64,000 nucleotides of DNA from contig NC_052141.2 in assembly GCF_016086655.4 (NCBI RefSeq), positions 11,346,001 through 11,410,000 of the forward strand, read 5' to 3'. The notes beneath the pieces are model-generated. The model did not search any database and was not told the origin of the DNA. It saw only the letters and a program-made list of their open reading frames with translations. The position numbers and the translations under genes are program-made. The stretch is from Lepeophtheirus salmonis. Taxonomy: Eukaryota > Arthropoda > Copepoda > Siphonostomatoida > Caligidae. Positions 24,500 through 34,959 of this stretch are shown here, one piece after another (within the stretch, counting starts at the first letter, position 1; every line of letters begins with the position of its first letter).

Positions 24500-24931
24500 A
24501 TAGCGAACGTTAATGTGGAAGTTAAATATTCTTCATTTGCCTGGTATAACAAATTCAGTCACTGACGCAATGTCAAGAAATCCAATGGAAAGCAGAGGTG
24601 AGTTGACTATAGATGAACAGGAGGAGTTGTTGATGGCGTTATTAAGGTATGAACCTGAGTTGGGAAGAATCACATGGAAAAAAAATCGTAGATGTAAACG
24701 AGACCGAACACCTTTTCTCAGACACTGCTGATAATGATGGAGGACGAAGTTCTGAAAGAAAATCTATCCAAGGGGAAAGAGAAAAACAAACCTATTTGGA
24801 AGTCTTTGTACCAAATGTGTGGGGTAATTATGTACCAGGATAAATTGTTTGTAATAGAACCACGTCGCAAGGAAGTGTTGAAGATATTGCATGCCGCACA
24901 TCAGGGCACCCCAGCAATTATATCTCAATGA
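24500..24931 (+). mobile_element. Ty3/gypsy-type retrotransposon pol fragment
   Basis: The frame at 24513-24731 contains LHLPGITNSVTDAMSRNP, the 'pG..N.vaDaLSR' end of the RNase H domain. After a frameshift in an A-rich run the frame at 24734-24931 gives VIMYQDKLFVIEPRRKEVL and ILHAAHQGTPA. This is the start of the integrase HHCC region ('il...H..gH.G'), here with HAAHQG. The rest of gag, pol and both LTRs is absent. It is a short dead fragment inside the spacer. Confidence 0.75.
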
Positions 24932-24990
24932 AATTTTTTTAGTGGGGCTACAGGGCCTTCAGTCCATCCCCTACGGACGCCCCTGGTAAC
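24932..24990 (+). repeat. Solo end of a GGGGCGTCC-type repeat
   Basis: It reads gtggggctacagggccttcagtccatcccctacggacgcccctgg. The reverse complement begins caggggcgtccgtagggga, like the ends at 29716 and 56030. Confidence 0.5.
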
Positions 24991-24999
24991 GTCGTGTAG

Positions 25000-25545
25000 A
25001 ATGTTAATATCACAAATAATTCTAATAATGACTATGTTCTAACATTAATAACGAGTTATTAATTGTTTCGTCATAAGTAATCAATAAAACTATAACTTAA
25101 ATCAGGATTCTGTTTTATTTATCTCTGAACAAAATTATCTTAAAATACGAGAGAAGTAATTGCCTAACTTTTATACCTAAAATTTATTTAAGTATTAAAT
25201 ATGTAAAGAACCGATCGAAATCCGAAAAAATGTGGATATGTCCTATCTTTACCTGGGATATAAAGCAGATGACCCGGGCTATAAAAAACAGATAATATGT
25301 TATTTTTACATATGTTTCTAATGAATCTCAAGAAAAAGTAATAGATAAAGGAAATTAAAAAGTAAAACACTCAACTGGGAATTCATTTTTTAATAAAATA
25401 TCGAAGTTAAGATCTGAGTTGAAGCAAGCACGAGTTCAACCATTGTTTCCATGTGAAAGTTATTCTCCCTTCAACAACTTCTGAATAAATTTATAAAATG
25501 TTATGGATCAGTTTATGATGTAAACATAGGAGTGAACTGAATAAT
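25000..25545. other. AT-rich spacer DNA
   Basis: Nothing recognisable between the retrotransposon fragment and the right arm. Confidence 0.4.
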
Positions 25546-25643
25546 TTAAGAAGCACCTTAAAGGGGTATCCAGATAGAAAGTAAAGGATTAACAGTCCCT
25601 GTGAACCATACTAAAATTAAATGAAGTGTGATCACGTCTATTG

Positions 25644-25684
25644 TATAAAAGGAGCTTCACTCCATGAAATCATCATCAGTTCAT
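25644..25684 (+). promoter_or_regulatory. TATA box and initiator of the oxygenase-like gene
   Basis: TATAAAAGG at 25644-25652 is followed by a TCAGTTC initiator-like site at about 25677, some 45 bases before the start codon. The stretch from about 25615 (ttaaatgaagtgtgatcacg) to the ATG is nearly identical in the other arm, while sequence further upstream has diverged. That marks this as the functional core. Confidence 0.7.
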
Positions 25685-25721
25685 CTCCAAAAGAGTAACA
25701 AAACCAAACCAAAGCTTCAAC

Positions 25722-27134
25722 ATGAATAGAGAAATGAGTAACAATTTTACTCAAATGAGAGACTCTTTCAGAGGCCAAAGTCTCCCTGAATGGTTCAGAA
25801 ACATAATGTCTGGAAGAAGAAGTTCCTCAACTTATGATATGAGCCCTTTCGAAGCTCAGTCCATGATGAACTCTTTCAGAATGGATGATCCAAGCAATTT
25901 CATGACTCGTTTCATGAGACCCGATAGAGGCATGAATAATACTCACGGAAGTCATAACAACATCTACAATGAAACAAAAGAAGGAGCTACCTCTTCTATG
26001 GCTGGATACAAATCCTTCAATGATCAACAAGGTCATGGATATTTCCCATTCTATCGCTTTGGTAACTTGAGTCCATCCTTCAACAACAGAGATATGTCAC
26101 AATTCATCCGAATCCAAACGGGACTCCCCTTGAGAGACCTCAATGGAGACTATTTTAACATGGGGGCTTCCTTTTCTGAAGGAAACAATAATTATCACTT
26201 CCTAAAATATCCAGGATCCTTTGAAATGAGCAACTATCAAGTCATTGGAACCATTCCATCACGATTCCCCAATCACATTGGATTTTTTCATGCCTATGGA
26301 ATGACAGACAACTATTTGATCTTTTGTGAGCAGCCCTGTGGATTAGATGCGAGACACTTTGCTAACAACCAAAGATTCTCAGGAGATTATGGCATGGAGT
26401 ATATGCAAGGAGAAAGCAATTACTTCTACATCATGGACAAAAGAACTGGTAGACGCATGGAAATGAGCTACGTGACGGATAAACCATACTTCTTCTACAA
26501 CTTTGTCAACTGCTACGAGTATGAGAACAACGTTGTCATTGATGTCATGGGCTTTGAGGACGCTGATTTCTCTTCATCCATGAGATCTCCTTCCTCTCGA
26601 TTCTTCCGAGAGAGATACTCTTCTTCCAAAATCATGAGATTCCGTCTTCCTCTCAGCACCACCTCCAGGGGAATGGAATTGACTTATTCTTCCTACTGCC
26701 CCTCTAGAGATTCCTCCATGATGAGTCATGGAACTAGCAGGAATATTCTTCGTCCTCAGTACTTGTTTCGTGAGTCCAAACTGATGTATCCCTGTATCAA
26801 CCCCAATTACAATGGTAGAAAGTATCAATTCACATATGGCCAGAGTGGAAATTCAATAATTAAATTCGATGTTGAGAATAGACACACTCTGATGTGGAGA
26901 GGCGAAAATGAGTATTGGAGACCTTGTAAAAGTATGTTTATTCCTAATCCATCTGGGCAATATGAAGATGAGGGTGTTCTCATTTCTTGGGTCTCTCATT
27001 CTACTGGAGACTTTTCCAAATCCTACATGATTTTCATCGATGCTCATAGTATGAAGGAGTTGTCTCGTGTTCATTGTGACTGTCCATTTCCAATTGAGTT
27101 CTCTGACTCTTTCTACTCTCCCCATTGTTTGTAA
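25722..27134 (+). CDS. Carotenoid oxygenase-like protein lacking most catalytic residues
   Basis: An intronless 470-residue frame. Family landmarks in order are: LPEWFRN (21-27; 'lP.WL.G' start), FEAQSMMNSF (43-52; 'FDGma.lh.F'), RFMRPD (63-68; 'RFlrsd'), LNGDYFNMGASF (140-151), FHAYGMTDNYLIFCEQP (189-205; 'HsFg.TenYivf.EqP'), YVTDKPYFFYNFVNCYE (250-266), FRLPL (307-311), MYPCINPNYNGRKY (355-368), FIPNPSGQYEDEGVLIS (406-422) and PFPIEFSDSF (455-464). Known enzymes (RPE65, BCO1, BCO2, NinaB) bind iron with four histidines. Here only H190 remains. TAHPH is TGLPL (Leu135), FHH is YNF (Phe261) and gFHG is EFSD (Ser461). Second-shell glutamates are also replaced (Met355, Lys403). Length is somewhat below the usual 500-550. 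I infer a non-enzymatic, perhaps carotenoid- or lipid-binding product. There is no signal peptide. It has its own TATA promoter and poly(A) signal. Confidence 0.85.
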   Translation: MNREMSNNFTQMRDSFRGQSLPEWFRNIMSGRRSSSTYDMSPFEAQSMMNSFRMDDPSNFMTRFMRPDRGMNNTHGSHNNIYNETKEGATSSMAGYKSFNDQQGHGYFPFYRFGNLSPSFNNRDMSQFIRIQTGLPLRDLNGDYFNMGASFSEGNNNYHFLKYPGSFEMSNYQVIGTIPSRFPNHIGFFHAYGMTDNYLIFCEQPCGLDARHFANNQRFSGDYGMEYMQGESNYFYIMDKRTGRRMEMSYVTDKPYFFYNFVNCYEYENNVVIDVMGFEDADFSSSMRSPSSRFFRERYSSSKIMRFRLPLSTTSRGMELTYSSYCPSRDSSMMSHGTSRNILRPQYLFRESKLMYPCINPNYNGRKYQFTYGQSGNSIIKFDVENRHTLMWRGENEYWRPCKSMFIPNPSGQYEDEGVLISWVSHSTGDFSKSYMIFIDAHSMKELSRVHCDCPFPIEFSDSFYSPHCL

Positions 27135-27241
27135 TCTTTTAAATAACCTGAACCTCAGAAACAAGCATTTTTTATACTTCTAATTTACTTATAATTATTA
27201 AAAAGATTTGATTTGTATTGTCTCCATATATAAGTAATTTG

Positions 27242-27247
27242 AATAAA
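27242..27247 (+). promoter_or_regulatory. Poly(A) signal AATAAA
   Basis: It lies about 108 bases after the stop codon of the oxygenase-like gene and is conserved in the other arm. Confidence 0.6.
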
Positions 27248-27382
27248 TGAAGCAGTTGTTCAACAATTTCAAAAAATTTATTATTATTGTACTCCAAACT
27301 TTATCTTTGAAATATTTTTAAGTAATCAATATAAGTATAAGTAGTTATAATCTTTCAAATGAAAATTGTAATTTTGAGCATA

Positions 27383-27830
27383 CAGGGGGAGCTAAAAAAG
27401 GACTGCAACTTTTGTTAGGCTCCTCTTTTGGATTTAAAAAACAAATAATAATATGAAGCTTCACAATATTAAAAAAGGAAATTCATGAATTTTTTATCCT
27501 TTTTTTTAGTATGATTATTTTTTTACCAATGGATTTGAGCCAAGTATTCCATTCATGAACTTTATGTTGGCCAAAAATAATTAAATAACACTTTAAATAT
27601 AACTTTATCAATCAAAGCTGATGAAAAGAATAAAAATTGGTGTACACTTAAGTCTTTTTGATCAGAGTCCTTGCTGGGCCATTAGCAAGTTTTTAAAGAT
27701 CAATGAAAATATGGGAAATAACAAACTAGATAATAGAGTAAATACTCAATCATCGTTACAAATAAAAAACAAAATCATAAAACCATCGATTAAAAATATG
27801 ATTTTTCGAGAATATTTCTAGATATATTGT
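27383..27830 (+). mobile_element. Tc1/mariner remnant inside the right arm
   Basis: A possible terminal sequence cagggggagctaaaaaagga follows TA at 27381-27382. Downstream, the frame at 27621-27821 resembles a decayed paired-type helix-turn-helix of a Tc1-like transposase (MKRIKIGVHLSLF, WAISKFLKINEN). It appears to have an internal loss and no catalytic domain. Because both arms carry it at the same place, it inserted before the inverted duplication arose. Confidence 0.5.
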
Positions 27831-28197
27831 AAACCAACCGGTCGTCGTAATCTGAATCCCTGATCATTCTTAAGGATTCTAGAGTGTGTCACTTCCAGAT
27901 AAGTTTATTTTATCATTGAATACTTAGTATTATGATCAAAGATGAAAATAACATGATAATAGAGGCTTTTTGTAGTTGCTATCTGAATATATATTTTTTT
28001 ATTCTCCAAAGCTGTTGTCATTATTATCTTAGATATTAGTTCGGGACTCATTTTTAACAACTAGTGTGTGTAGATAATGCTCAGCCAGGCAAGAATCTAG
28101 AAACTAAATCACACTCTGGCTCATCAAGTCATATTTAAAAGTCAAACAACTGATGCTGTTATTGTTGTTCCCTTAATTGTTGAGGATATAACATTAT

Positions 28198-28325
28198 AGT
28201 ATTGAGTAGTTACGTGTGAGTGTGCTCATACAAAACGGAGATGAATATCGAAATTTTATTGGGGAGTTATCTTTTATATTAAAGCAAAGTTTGCCTGCTA
28301 GTTGACGCCTAATTATTCATGGCAA
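28198..28325 (+). repeat. Dispersed repeat, partner of 5810-5935
   Basis: It reads attgagtagttacgtgtgag and continues tgtgctcata...ggggagttat...tagttgacgcctaat. This is the same order as the minus strand downstream of the ShKT gene. Confidence 0.6.
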
Positions 28326-28339
28326 TGTCGTGTAACTCT

Positions 28340-28950
28340 GCCAGTTGCTTATAAAAATATGGTTAATATAAAATGCCAATTAAAATATAGTAAATATAAA
28401 ATCTAAATTTTGTCAGTCTTACCACCTGAATTTGTTTAGTTTGTTGCGTAAATCAATGTATTATGACAAAAACTAATAATATATATATATTTAGAGGTCC
28501 CTCAACGTCTTTGAATTTCAATAATTTGACAACTTTTTCATTGAAAATGTCTCTTTCTTTCAATATCATCAAATACATAGAGTTATATTTATTTTATTGT
28601 ATAACGTTTTTTATTTGTATATACGAGTATAAACTTTAAAAAATATCCTAACGTATTTCCTATAACATTTTTTTTGCCGTCATATTGGAAAGATATTTAA
28701 AAAGAAAAAAACAAACATATGTATCGTGTATAACGCGCATTATTTTGTCCTTAAATCTTCTATTTAGCTTAATAATATGGAGAATTATTTGAACAAAACA
28801 TCATGCAATATAATAAATTAGATCTTAAACTTACATTTAAGACTTGTTTGATTTCTTTGTAATCAAAATATTTGCAAAATACTAATATTAACCAAATTGT
28901 TGAGACTACGTTATTTCCGGTTCCTTCTTAGTGGACATTCACAAAACATT
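28340..28950. other. AT-rich intergenic DNA
   Basis: No gene or element recognised. Confidence 0.4.
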
Positions 28951-28959
28951 TGGGCAATT

Positions 28960-29505
28960 AAGGGTGGTATGCTTTGGTAAGGGTGACATCAGCATCAGGA
29001 CGGTCACCAAGACCAAACATCTGGCCTCAATCAGGATGTTATGAGCTGTAGCATCAACTGGAGAAAAAATGCCTCCAATTTGGTTTCTTGTTGGATACCG
29101 GTTACCTGCAGCCAAATACTTGATGGTGTTGAAGGAAAATGGGGTCTATTAGATCACCAAGACCATGAAGACTTACAACATGGCCACGTACATGTTTCAG
29201 CAGGACGCGGCTCCAGCCCATACTCCTAATATTGACCTAGAGTGGATAAGTAGCAACATGAACTTCTAGTCCAACAACCTTTGGCCCAGTCAGAGGCCGG
29301 ATCTGAATCCACTGGATTACTCAATTTGTTGGCAAATTGGGACGAAGGCCTGCAATGCCTGCCACCCGATTATTGATTCCCTGGCAACCTCCGTTAACCA
29401 GCAAGGGAGGATAATGAAAAAAGACTACGTTGCCAATGTGTGCAAGGGGTTCTGGAGGCGGTCATTGAGAGTGATGGTGGCCAGATTCATAATTAATGTG
29501 CATTT
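28960..29505 (+). mobile_element. Tc1/mariner transposase pseudogene, C-terminal two thirds
   Basis: With frame changes the plus strand reads TVTKTKHLASI, TGEKMPPIWFPVGYRLPAAK, YMFQQDAAPAHTPN (second catalytic Asp in QQDAAPAH), WPSQRPDLNPLDYSICW (third acidic site), KACNACHPIIDSL, SVNQQGRIMKKDYVANVCKG and then FWRR. This is a clear mariner-type catalytic domain. The N-terminal DNA-binding part is missing, and several stops break it. QQDAAPAH is better preserved here than in the other copies. Confidence 0.85.
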
Positions 29506-29715
29506 TAAAAAAACATTATAAAATAAAATTTTCTATTTATGAGATCATCCTGATGAATTTTGAATATTTTAATGACTAGGCAGGTGTCAAAATCAATATA
29601 TAAATTATTAATGTGAGGTTGTAAAGTTATATATCATGGACCAAAAAATAGTTTTCCAATTAACCCTATTCGGACTAGAATTTGGTTTTACAGTTCTGAA
29701 TCATTGATGTTATTT

Positions 29716-30125
29716 CAGGGGCGTCCACAAGGGTTGGCCGGAGGTGTTGTCCCACCCACAATATCCAAATTTCCAAAAATTAATTTTTCCAATTTTTCCA
29801 CAAAATTTAATATTGTGTGAATAGCTTTGGATTTTGGAATTTTTTTCCGAGAAAATTAATAATTGAACTTGTTAAGAAGAAATGTAATTTTTATGACTAG
29901 GTGTTGATTTATATATATTTTTTCGAAAAAATTAATATTTGATTTGTTTTCTAAAAAAAATTAAAAATTTTTTTTCCAAAAAATTGAATATTTAAAATTT
30001 GTCGAAAAAAATAATTTTTTGAAAATCTTTTGTGAATAGCTATGGATTTTTGAAATTTTGAATTTTTTTCTACAGAATTACTACCCCCCCCTCAAAACAA
30101 GTATAATCTTGCGGACCCCCCATTA
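29716..30125 (+). repeat. GGGGCGTCC-type AT-rich dispersed repeat
   Basis: It opens with ggggcgtccacaagggttgg, closes with a C-rich stretch (ctacccccccctc...gcggaccccccat), and between them repeats variants of aaaatttaatattt(g/t)...gaatttttttc about every 35-50 bases. The same design recurs at 56030-56460, and AT cores without clear ends lie at 40025-40400, 57780-58045 and 59270-59400. Confidence 0.65.
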
Positions 30126-30129
30126 TTTA

Positions 30130-31190
30130 CAATGTATTTCTTTAAGCCTCGCCAAGATATTCTGCTATTAAATAGTATTTAATATTTATTCTTGTATTCC
30201 AATTAAGTTTTTGGTCATAATAAATATTCCAAATAGGTCCTAAATTGAGTAGGGAAATTGGCCCCTGCCCCCTAGGATTTACTATATTTATTAAAAGTTT
30301 AAACTTTAACAATGAGCAATGTGATTAGTGTAAACTATTAATAGGAAATAGAATAAAAATGCCGAATTGATTCGAATTAAATTTATATATTTATTTAATT
30401 GAACACTAAAGTTATTTTTTTGCTTCTTAAAAATAGTAACATAACGTATCCTGGTTATATTTGATTCAAGATTAAATCATATTAATTAAATGTTTATTTT
30501 TTATACTGCTACTTTATTTTTATTAATTATAAAGTTCATAAAAATGATGTAAACTTCAAAAAGTAGGTTAAAACTGTGAATGCCTAATCATTTAAATGTA
30601 TTTGTTCAATTAAAGCCTTATCTTTTAAAACAATAATATTTAAGTTTTTCAATTGTTCTCTTTAATTATATTTCTATATTTGAAATCCACTATTTTTTTA
30701 TTATTATTGAACCTGATCTCAAAACAATAAATATTATTAAACGGCTAAAGAGGTTGTGTGAAACTTAAAAAATTATAACTTCCGTACATTTAATAATTAT
30801 TAAAGCCTAATCTGGAACGTAGCATTTGTGAATTGCTCAAAAAATTGCTTATTTGGACTTTTTTTGTAAAAATCGCACATTTTGTCCTTTTTTTGTAAGG
30901 AAAAATTGTTCATTTTTCTAGTCTGGTATGAAATAAATTGAGTAATATTGGGTTCTAGTTAGATTACACAGCACCTTTGGTAATTTTTTGAGGAACAATC
31001 TAATCTTCAAAAACCCTCTTTCATTAGGAGGGAAAACAATAGAAAAACTTTTTTTTTTTTGAAGGAAAACTATGCATAAGATGCAATCAATTTTATGATT
31101 AAGTGATTGGATTTGTGAGGAAGCCAGATTCCGACAAAAAGTTAAAGTTAAAAAAAGAGTTAAAGTGAATTGAATCAAAAAATACACTCA
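30130..31190. other. AT-rich intergenic DNA
   Basis: No gene recognised. A frame on the minus strand at 30918-31187 is low-complexity. Confidence 0.4.
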
Positions 31191-31196
31191 CTATTG

Positions 31197-31640
31197 AAAA
31201 TTGCCAACAAGTTCTTTAAGATTCAGCCCATGGAAGCCTTTCATCAAAGGCAATTTTTAATTTCGTACAGGAAACTATAACAAATCTTGAAACAGAAGGA
31301 ATACTCAGGTATGATTATCTGCATACATTTTCTGAAGGATTAAAACAATTTCTTTAAAAAATAGGGAAATACTTCAGAGAAAAATAACTTCATTCATTTA
31401 CAAAAATCCAGATCTTCTATTTATGGAAAAGGTTGGACGTAATATCAGTGGTGGTGATGATGAGATGCCTCCGTCTACCAAAACTCCTCAAGATCTTGCC
31501 AACTACTAATATCGACGTTGAACGGTTTTTAGGTATAGTTAGAACTACCAATACTGATCGAATACAGAAAATAACAGAAGAAAACCTGTCTAAAATCTTG
31601 ATTGGTCAATATAACATAACAAAATTTATCAATAAATGAT
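31197..31640 (+). mobile_element. hAT-like transposase C-terminal fragment
   Basis: A frame reading SSKAIFNFVQETITNLETEG is followed, after frame changes, by LKILPTTNIDVERFLGIVRT and NLSKILIGQYNITKFINK before the stop at 31639. The second part resembles the hAT dimerisation region ('lPtt..dvERsFS...R....enl..l....n'), with the usual ERxFS decayed to ERFLG. No catalytic region is seen nearby. Confidence 0.5.
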
Positions 31641-32059
31641 GTTAAATGACTTTAAATTATCCTTAAAACTGTCTTTTTTTTAAATACATTCCACTCAATT
31701 TTGATATTTTTGCTGCTCATTTTTTGCTCAATGTAGCAAAGAAATTGCTCAAAAATTCTAAATATTCTAGTCTGTATATATATATATAATACAGTTTGTG
31801 TGTGTTTCCTTTATAGGTGTCCACACCGCCGGACCTAGGAGGCTGAAGCATTGATTCCTTTCAACCTGGATAGGCTAAGATGAGGGTGCCAATTTTCAGG
31901 GGGAGGGTTTATATAAAAGGGCTTATTTTATATCCAAAACACAAAAATTATTTTTTTACAACACAAGGAGACTATATAAGGTGTTATATTATAAAGGATA
32001 AAATGGCTGGCGTCTCGAAAGCAAAACAAATAAACAATAGGTTTTCTAAATTCTTTTTA

Positions 32060-32310
32060 CTTTAGAAGACTTAAGTGTAGCAATGATTGTAAGTCTCTAC
32101 TGATCTAGGAGTAGAATTGAGGATTGACATCGTTGTCATTCCTGTACATATCACGATTCTTCAAATTGTCAGTGTTACCACGTTGATTTTCAGTTTTTTC
32201 TTTAAAATCAGATTGAACATTTGCGTGTCCTCATAATGTAAGATTTAATGCGGAGTTATAATTGTAAGTTCTTGTTGGGCTAGGAATAGAATTGAGAGCC
32301 AGCAGTTTCC
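32060..32310 (-). repeat. Dispersed repeat R1, minus-strand copy
   Basis: Reverse-complemented it reads ctcaattctattcctagccc...acaagaacttacaattataactccg...gaaaatcaacgtggtaacac...gacaatttgaagaa. These are the R1 landmarks, partly rearranged: the ctcaattctactc motif occurs twice. Confidence 0.6.
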
Positions 32311-32419
32311 ATTGATTTCCATAAGTTTACTCAACGTATTACGTTGTATCCCGAAACCTTTAATCTGACAAAAAGCAGAAAAAGGCCCTAAATTAGTCAG
32401 TAGTTAGACAATTCTTCCA

Positions 32420-33680
32420 ACTATGGAATTATTTTTCAACATTTGTTAAAAATTGTTAACTGCTTTAAATGAGCTAATTTATTTCAACCCATCAATGTAG
32501 ATCGATTAGAAGAAAAGATGCAGAAATATCAACAGTTGACAAAAAATTACACGTTTTATTTTTCTGTAAGCGAGGTAACGCAATGCTCATGGTTATTTCA
32601 CATCACTAACACAAAAATGTACATAGTAATTAGTTTTCAGCTGTCGATTTGTCTTCTTCTTTTCCTCCAATCAATCTTCTAAATATTAATTGGTTGGATT
32701 CGAATAAGATCTAATGAAGCTGTGAGCAATTTTAAGCTATTATTGAATAATAATTCAAAGTGGAATGAATTACCTAACTAGCAACTGATTTTGAGCATTT
32801 TCTCGGTTTCTTTTCGTGGAAGGGAGAGATTGTAAGATCCCACATAGCGTGATACGCGCCCAATTTTATTATTACAATAATTATAAAAGTAAAAATTTAA
32901 CTGTAATCCGGAAAATATTATATTATGGTCCAAAATGCTCATCTAAAAGTTTGTTTCTCGAAATACACACAAACTGTATACATATCTGAACCGGCATGGA
33001 TCCGACAAAATACTGATCTGCCTTATTTGTAGACTGGTATGTTAAAAAAATTGAGTTCAATTATTTCATTCAAAGATGACTACCTTCTTGAATTTTCATT
33101 TGTTCCATAACAAAATGTCATTAATTATAACTTGTTCTGATACAAGAATAAAATAAAATTATAAATTAATAATCATTAAAATTGAATTTTCTGGAATATG
33201 AATATCATTATAAAGTTACCCACAAACTCGAGTCCATTACAAAAAGTAGTTACGAAAAGGTGTAACGTGATTCAATGAAAAGACGTGACGATAAAGTTAT
33301 TAACCTAAGACTGCTGATGCATTTTCATAGCCCTAAATAATTAAATACATGTTATTATATTAAAAATTATTATTACATGATGTCATCTGGAAAGGAAGTG
33401 ACTCACACAAACTTTAAAATGCAGTTTTATTAGATGGAGTTTGTCAAGTAACTCCCTGCAAGGCACTGCCTCAATAAAAGACATTAATAATAGTGCAGTG
33501 TTTGTAATTCAATCATTTAGCCTTAAGCCCTTTACTTTTCAACAGATGGTCATAACAGATGATTCTTAATTTTGTTACACTTTTTTGATTAAAATATGTG
33601 ATTGCGAAGATCTGAAAGCTTCAAATCGTTTAGATATGCATTTCACATCACGGTACCATATAATTAAAATCATTCCAACT
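32420..33680. other. AT-rich intergenic DNA
   Basis: No gene or element recognised. Confidence 0.4.
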
Positions 33681-34001
33681 AGAATGTACACGCCGTAGTG
33701 CACAAAACCTCCTCCTAAAATCCAATTGAGTTGCATATTTCAGTCTGTTCAAGTTATTGTCGATTATCGATTTTTTACGTTTTGTGTTACCTTGACTTCT
33801 CACAAAGTGAATGCCCTCTTACTGTGACCATATATGATGCATAATTCATAGTATGTTTGATCAAAATGGATCTATAATTTTGCTGTAATTCTGATGACTA
33901 ACAAACAAACAAACTTAGTCAAAAACATAGCCTCCATTTAATTTCGTTGCAGAGTTAGATATATGAAATGGCTCAGTGGGATTCATATGAGACATATTGT
34001 G

Positions 34002-34082
34002 TATAAATTGCGTGCTTATTATAATACTGATTTGATTCAGACATATTACATTCAATCTAATTCTTCCATCCATCCAAAGAAA
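34002..34082 (+). promoter_or_regulatory. Candidate promoter with short first exon
   Basis: TATAAAT at 34002-34008 is followed by an ATTCAGAC initiator-like site at 34035-34042. Then come about 40 bases without an ATG, ending in a strong splice donor, AAGAAA|GTAAGTATT, at 34083. This looks like a TATA promoter plus untranslated first exon, but I could not find a coding exon downstream. Confidence 0.3.
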
Positions 34083-34261
34083 GTAAGTATTTATAATTTG
34101 TATATATTTTTTCAGAGATTTTTAAATTGCAATCATTACTGAATTAAATTTTAAATATGTAAACAAAGATGAAATAATAAACATAGAATAGAATATGGAG
34201 AATTATGTGATAATCAACTTTAGATAGAATTTGATAGAATTTTAGAAACATAACAAATTAG

Positions 34262-34625
34262 AATGGGCACTCGGTAAAGCACAAAACCTCACCCAAAAAT
34301 CCAAATGAGCGATGTATCTCAATTTGTTCAATTAGTAATGACAATCCTGTGTATAATGAGAATGTTAAAAAAAAAAACCAAAAATCAACATGGTAACCCA
34401 GACAAGTTGAAGAATGTTTTGGAGGAGAGAAAGAATAACGATCATGGCTATTCATAGATCAACTACAATCAGCTGTGACAAGGGAGGGAGGAGAAAAGGA
34501 CATTTGCTAGAATTACTCCGATTTTGATCCCCAATTCCACTCTGAGTATAATAAGTTCTTAAAATTATAACTTTGCGACAAATCCTCAGAGTTACTCTCC
34601 GTTTATTATGAGCAACACGAATTTT
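34262..34625 (+). repeat. Dispersed repeat R1, copy 2
   Basis: It matches 2341-2640 along most of its length. Its first 75 bases (cacaaaacctc...aatccaa...tgag) have a further partial duplicate at 33686-33762. Confidence 0.7.
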
Positions 34626-34959
34626 CAATCAGGTTTTGAAAGTAATTGGCTATTTTTTTGGGGGATTTTATCTATGCTATACAATAATTGCTTTTGATAG
34701 TCGACCAATGTTCGAGGTAATCAATGTATTTTATAGCATGCACGTGCCAGAATGCTGATGTCATAACCTTCCCAGCCGATTGTTGCGTCTTTCCGAGCTT
34801 TGGATTCGCTTCATCACGTACAGTCTACTCGCCTTAATGTTGATTGGCCTCTGGAGTGTAGTGATGGAGCCGTGTATCATCAATTATCACATTTTGTTTA
34901 AAAAACTACCATATATTACGGTTGAACTTCGATAAAAGTTACTCCGGCTCATAAACACG

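Larger units (their letters stand above)
25547..28025 (+). repeat. Right arm of a large inverted duplication
   Basis: About 2.48 kb, the inverse of 19826-22314. It contains the intact oxygenase-like gene with promoter and poly(A) signal and a Tc1/mariner remnant. The outer edge at about 28025 falls inside dispersed repeat R1 sequence. Confidence 0.9.

Noticed and set aside
26574..26828. 84-residue open frame on the minus strand within the oxygenase-like gene, with its mirror image at 21025-21279
   Set aside because: It is the antisense shadow of the real coding frame, present twice only because the gene is duplicated.
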